Below are positions 61,147 to 64,000 of a stretch of 64,000 nucleotides of DNA, one piece after another. Source of the DNA: Variovorax beijingensis (GTDB lineage Bacteria > Pseudomonadota > Gammaproteobacteria > Burkholderiales > Burkholderiaceae_C); assembly GCF_003951285.1 (NCBI RefSeq), contig NZ_RXFQ01000008.1, positions 1 to 64,000 on the forward strand. The letters run 5' to 3'. The notes beneath the pieces were generated by a model. That model did no database searches. It saw nothing but the letters and a program-made list of their open reading frames with translations, and had not been told where the DNA came from. A program made the position numbers and the translations under genes. The first letter of the stretch is position 1; each line of letters starts with the position of its first letter.

Positions 61147-61515
61147 ATGAACACGCGATCAACGCTGGTTGATCGGGCTCATGCCGACATGCGCCTGGCC
61201 GCATTGCTCCGGCAGGCTCCCATCGAATTTGCGCGCGCGGTCTATGGCATCAACGACCACGCAAGCGGCCGTGCCGACACCATGGCAGCACGCGAAATAG
61301 CCCGCGCCATCCGGCAGGGCACGCCCGTCACGCAGGAGCGCGCCGAGCAGCGCTCGCGCGCCTACTTGCCGACCGCCGGCCAGGAGCACTGTCCGCGCTG
61401 CTGGGTGGTCTACGGCCACAAGAGTCCGCTGCGTTTCAGGGAAGCCACCGAAGAACGCCCCGAGACCGCCAACTGCAGCGCCTGCGGCGCCGAGTACGCG
61501 ACAACGCTCGGTTGA
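61147..61515 (+). CDS. Zinc-ribbon-like protein, function unknown
   Basis: A 122-residue soluble protein. The first half is helical (ADMRLAALLRQAPIEFARAV). The second half has CPRC and, 33 residues on, CSAC, a pair of CxxC knuckles expected to bind zinc. I do not recognise a family; single-zinc-ribbon adaptor or transcription-related roles are possible. It starts at 61147, since the frame runs on upstream only through the tRNA and its terminator. Confidence 0.6.
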   Translation: MNTRSTLVDRAHADMRLAALLRQAPIEFARAVYGINDHASGRADTMAAREIARAIRQGTPVTQERAEQRSRAYLPTAGQEHCPRCWVVYGHKSPLRFREATEERPETANCSACGAEYATTLG

Positions 61516-61570
61516 AGCGGCGCAGGCACGGTCAGGGTAAACCTTGTCGCGATGCAGCAAAACCGCTACC

Positions 61571-61576
61571 TAGAAT
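61571..61576 (+). promoter_or_regulatory. Candidate -10 box of phaR
   Basis: TAGAAT would place the transcript start near 61583. That excludes the ATG at 61552 as a start and supports the GTG at 61615 or ATG 61588. Confidence 0.35.
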
Positions 61577-61614
61577 CATCGGATGACATGGGCATCCATG
61601 TGAAGGAGTCCGCA

Positions 61615-62148
61615 GTGCAGAGCAAGAAGTCCGGGGTCAAGCCGGTGCAACGTGTAATCAAGAAGTACCCCAACCGAAGGCTCTACGACACCGAGACATC
61701 CACGTACATCACGCTCACCGAGGTGAAGCAGCTGGTCATACAGAATGCCCAGTTCGTGGTGCGCGATGCCAAGACCGGCGACGACCTCACGCGCAGCATC
61801 CTGCTGCAGATCATCCTCGAGGAAGAGGCGGGCGGTGCGCCCATGTTCACCGAGCAGGTGCTGGCCAACATCATCCGCTTCTACGGGCAGGCGATGCAGG
61901 GCTACATGGGCCCCTATCTCGAAAAGAACATCCAGGCCATGACCGAGGTGCAGGCCCAGCTCGCGGAAAAGGCCGAGGGCCTCACGCCCGAGATGTGGTC
62001 GCGCTTCATGACCATGCAGTCACCCATGCTCCAGGGGCTCATGGGCAACTACGTCGAGCAATCCAAGAACGTGTTCCTGCAGATGCAGGAGCAGATGCAG
62101 AAAAATACCGAGCAGGTCCTGGGCGCATTCGGCATCAAACGCCCCTGA
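61615..62148 (+). CDS. phaR: Polyhydroxyalkanoate synthesis repressor PhaR
   Basis: PhaR binds DNA and polyhydroxybutyrate and represses phasin and other granule genes. The 177-residue protein starts with the PHB accumulation N-domain ([20 protein letters not shown]) followed by the two accumulation-regulatory repeats (to about 110) and a long Met/Gln-rich helix. I choose GTG 61615, with GAAGGAG 6 bases upstream. Longer starts at ATG 61588 and 61552 lack a ribosome site. With 3-hydroxybutyrate dehydrogenase 4 kb away it suggests PHB use. Confidence 0.9.
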   Translation: MQSKKSGVKPVQRVIKKYPNRRLYDTETSTYITLTEVKQLVIQNAQFVVRDAKTGDDLTRSILLQIILEEEAGGAPMFTEQVLANIIRFYGQAMQGYMGPYLEKNIQAMTEVQAQLAEKAEGLTPEMWSRFMTMQSPMLQGLMGNYVEQSKNVFLQMQEQMQKNTEQVLGAFGIKRP

Positions 62149-62189
62149 AATCCCGCCCCCGGCAGATAGCTGGGACAATAGAGGCATAT

Positions 62190-63596
62190 ATGAGCGAAGT
62201 TGCCTCCCCCGAACGCATGGCCACGCCGGCCGCCCCCAAGGTCGGCTTTGTGAGCCTGGGCTGTCCCAAGGCCCTGACCGATTCCGAACTGATCCTGACC
62301 CAGCTGAGCGCCGAGGGCTACCAGACCGCCAAGACCTTCGAGGGCGCCGACCTGGTGATCGTCAATACCTGCGGCTTCATCGACGACGCCGTGAAGGAAA
62401 GCCTGGACACCATCGGCGAGGCACTGGCGGAAAACGGCCGCGTGATCGTCACGGGCTGCCTGGGCGCCAAGACCGGCGACCAGGGCGGCAACCTGGTGCG
62501 GCAAATGCACCCGAGCGTTCTGGCCGTGACCGGGCCGCACGCCACGCAGGAAGTGATGGACGCGGTTCACGCCAACCTGCCAAAGCCGCACGATCCCTTC
62601 GTCGACCTGGTTCCCAATACCTTCGGCATCGCGGGCCTCAAGCTCACGCCGCGGCACTATGCCTACCTGAAGATCAGCGAAGGCTGCAATCACCGCTGCA
62701 CCTTCTGCATCATTCCCTCGATGCGCGGCGACCTGGTGTCACGACCGGTTGGCGATGTGCTCGGCGAGGCCAAGGCTCTGTTCGAAGGCGGCGTCAAGGA
62801 ACTGCTGGTGATCAGCCAGGACACCTCGGCCTATGGCGTGGACGTCAAGTACCGCACCGGCTTCTGGGACGGCAAGCCGGTCAAGACGCGCATGCTCGAA
62901 CTGGTGCGCACGCTGGGCGAGATCGCCGAGCCCTATGGCGCCTGGGTCCGGCTGCACTATGTGTATCCGTATCCGAGCGTGGATGAAATCATTCCGCTCA
63001 TGGCCAGTGGCCAGGTGCTGCCTTACCTCGACGTGCCGCTGCAGCACAGCCACCCCGATGTGCTCAAGCGCATGAAGCGTCCGGCCAGTGGCGAGAAGAA
63101 TCTGGAGCGCCTGGCGCGGTGGCGCGAGGTCTGCCCCGAGCTGGTGATCCGCAGCACCTTCATCGCAGGCTTCCCCGGCGAAACCGAGCAGGAGTTCGAG
63201 CATCTGCTCGACTTCATCCGCGAGGCACAGATCGACCGGGCTGGATGCTTTGCCTACAGCCCCGTAGCAGGTGCCACCGCCAACGACATTCCCGGCATGC
63301 TGCCGCCGGCGGAACGCGAAGCGCGCCGCGCCCGTTTCATGGAAGTGGCCGAAGCGGTGTCGATCGCCAAGCTGCGCCAGCGCGTCGGTGCGACCATGCA
63401 GGTGCTGGTCGACTCGGCGCCCGGCATGGGCCGCAAGGGCGGCGTGGGGCGCACCTACGCCGACGCCCCCGAGATCGACGGCACCGTGCGCCTGCTGCCG
63501 CCCGAGAAGATCAGCAAGACGCTCAAGGTGGGTGAATTCACGCGGGCCCGCATCGTGGGTGCCGAGGGTCACGACCTGATCGCGCTGCCGATCTGA
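62190..63596 (+). CDS. rimO: Ribosomal protein S12 methylthiotransferase
   Basis: RimO adds a methylthio group to Asp of ribosomal protein S12. The 468-residue radical-SAM enzyme has three N-terminal cluster cysteines (Cys25, Cys61, Cys90), the SAM cluster CNHRCTFC (Cys166, 170, 173), and a C-terminal TRAM domain ending in [12 protein letters not shown]. Longer than the E. coli enzyme (441) by a short N-terminal extension. RimO rather than MiaB is shown by [12 protein letters not shown]. Confidence 0.95.
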   Translation: MSEVASPERMATPAAPKVGFVSLGCPKALTDSELILTQLSAEGYQTAKTFEGADLVIVNTCGFIDDAVKESLDTIGEALAENGRVIVTGCLGAKTGDQGGNLVRQMHPSVLAVTGPHATQEVMDAVHANLPKPHDPFVDLVPNTFGIAGLKLTPRHYAYLKISEGCNHRCTFCIIPSMRGDLVSRPVGDVLGEAKALFEGGVKELLVISQDTSAYGVDVKYRTGFWDGKPVKTRMLELVRTLGEIAEPYGAWVRLHYVYPYPSVDEIIPLMASGQVLPYLDVPLQHSHPDVLKRMKRPASGEKNLERLARWREVCPELVIRSTFIAGFPGETEQEFEHLLDFIREAQIDRAGCFAYSPVAGATANDIPGMLPPAEREARRARFMEVAEAVSIAKLRQRVGATMQVLVDSAPGMGRKGGVGRTYADAPEIDGTVRLLPPEKISKTLKVGEFTRARIVGAEGHDLIALPI

Positions 63597-63746
63597 ACCG
63601 TTGCCATCCCGGCGAGCGCGAGGGAGCAGGGCGGCGATCGCCGACTTGCGAACCACGGGCTGAGCGACAGGCGAAAAAGTTATACGCCTACAGACGCAAG
63701 CAGTCTGGCGTTTGAACGTGGCGGCTTATGTTCTCCAGGAGGTCCC

Positions 63747-64000
63747 ATGTTCTTCCAGCTCTTTCAACCCGGATCCAGCCTTCATCTCAAAAGGGCTGCC
63801 ACGTTGCTTCAGGAAGCCCAGATGGCGCGACTCGAGCACCAGGCTGCGGCGGAGCATCACGCGGCCCTGGCCAAGATGTATGCGGAGCGCGTGAAGCGCC
63901 TTTCCGGCGAGGTCTATCCGCTTCCGGCTCCCAGTGGCGAGGCAGCAGGCACGAAGACCGAGCAGGACAAGCCGGCGATCTATTCGATCGAGAGCAATCG
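63747..64000 (+). CDS. Unknown protein, 5' part (runs off the window)
   Basis: An open frame of at least 84 codons to the window end, beginning at ATG 63747 with an ideal CAGGAGG 5 bases upstream. The start is mildly hydrophobic (MFFQLFQPGSSLHL), followed by an Ala/Glu/His-rich helix (LLQEAQMARLEHQAAAEHHA) and then a Pro/Glu-rich, probably flexible region. No family recognised. The 150 bases before it carry no visible promoter or terminator beyond the ribosome site. Confidence 0.65.
   Translation, partial: MFFQLFQPGSSLHLKRAATLLQEAQMARLEHQAAAEHHAALAKMYAERVKRLSGEVYPLPAPSGEAAGTKTEQDKPAIYSIESN

Overview
The window is high-GC, densely packed bacterial chromosome. Its gene content points to a betaproteobacterium of the Comamonadaceae, most likely Variovorax or a close relative. 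The pointers are a PhaR polyhydroxyalkanoate regulator, a zapA-6S RNA pair, Bug/TctC-type binding proteins, a small Trp-rich membrane protein and many LysR regulators with short divergent promoters. The genus is inference. I see no insertion sequence, integrase, CRISPR array, prophage or rRNA. Most genes look like resident chromosome, with small blocks of accessory metabolism between housekeeping genes.

Layout. 1-8.2 kb: tail of acetyl-CoA synthetase, a LapA-like membrane protein, a small cytochrome c, ilvD with a divergent LysR gene, a second LysR gene with a divergent short-chain dehydrogenase, and lgt. 8.3-13.2 kb: a malonate-use cluster (GntR regulator, malonyl-CoA decarboxylase, Bug binding protein, malonyl-CoA synthetase) headed by an AATTAC-repeat operator candidate. 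13.2-16.5 kb: an aldoxime-to-acid module (aldoxime dehydratase and nitrilase) with a divergent AraC regulator. 16.5-18.7 kb: universal stress protein, TauE/SafE exporter, 6S RNA with a terminator, zapA and a coiled-coil partner. 18.7-29.3 kb: a cobalamin riboswitch followed by a tightly packed same-strand run, btuB-cobB-cobU-btuF-btuC-btuD-cobO-cbiB-cobD and then an LrgA/LrgB pair. 29.4-38.1 kb: OsmC protein, LysR regulator, an alpha/beta-hydrolase-fold protein lacking its catalytic Ser and His, and a complete MexEF-OprN-like RND efflux operon with a terminator. 38.2-42.0 kb: the other cobalamin genes, cobQ-cobT-cobS-cobC. 42-47.6 kb: AraC regulator, short-chain dehydrogenase, nth, aminotransferase, small unknown genes and a malate/lactate dehydrogenase-family oxidoreductase. 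47.7-55.5 kb: serB-mfd, divergent ispD-ispF, and an EnvZ/OmpR-like two-component pair. 55.6-64 kb: two exported proteins, 3-hydroxybutyrate dehydrogenase, alpha/beta hydrolase, relA, tRNA-Val(GAC), a zinc-ribbon unknown, phaR, rimO and a partial unknown gene.

How the genes work together. The cobalamin genes cover uptake (BtuB, BtuCDF), amidation and adenosylation of the corrin ring (CobB, CobO, CobQ), the aminopropanol arm (CobD, CbiB) and lower-ligand attachment (CobU, CobT, CobS, CobC). Corrin-ring-building genes are not in the window. The cluster is split by about 10 kb holding the Lrg pair, the pseudo-hydrolase and the efflux pump. PhaR and 3-hydroxybutyrate dehydrogenase suggest polyhydroxybutyrate metabolism. 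RelA supplies the stringent response.

The observations most worth a second look are the catalytically stripped hydrolase beside the RND pump, the aldoxime-nitrile module, the malonate cluster with an orphan binding protein and a neat operator, the split cobalamin locus carrying lrgAB, and predicted leaderless starts at lgt and cobQ.
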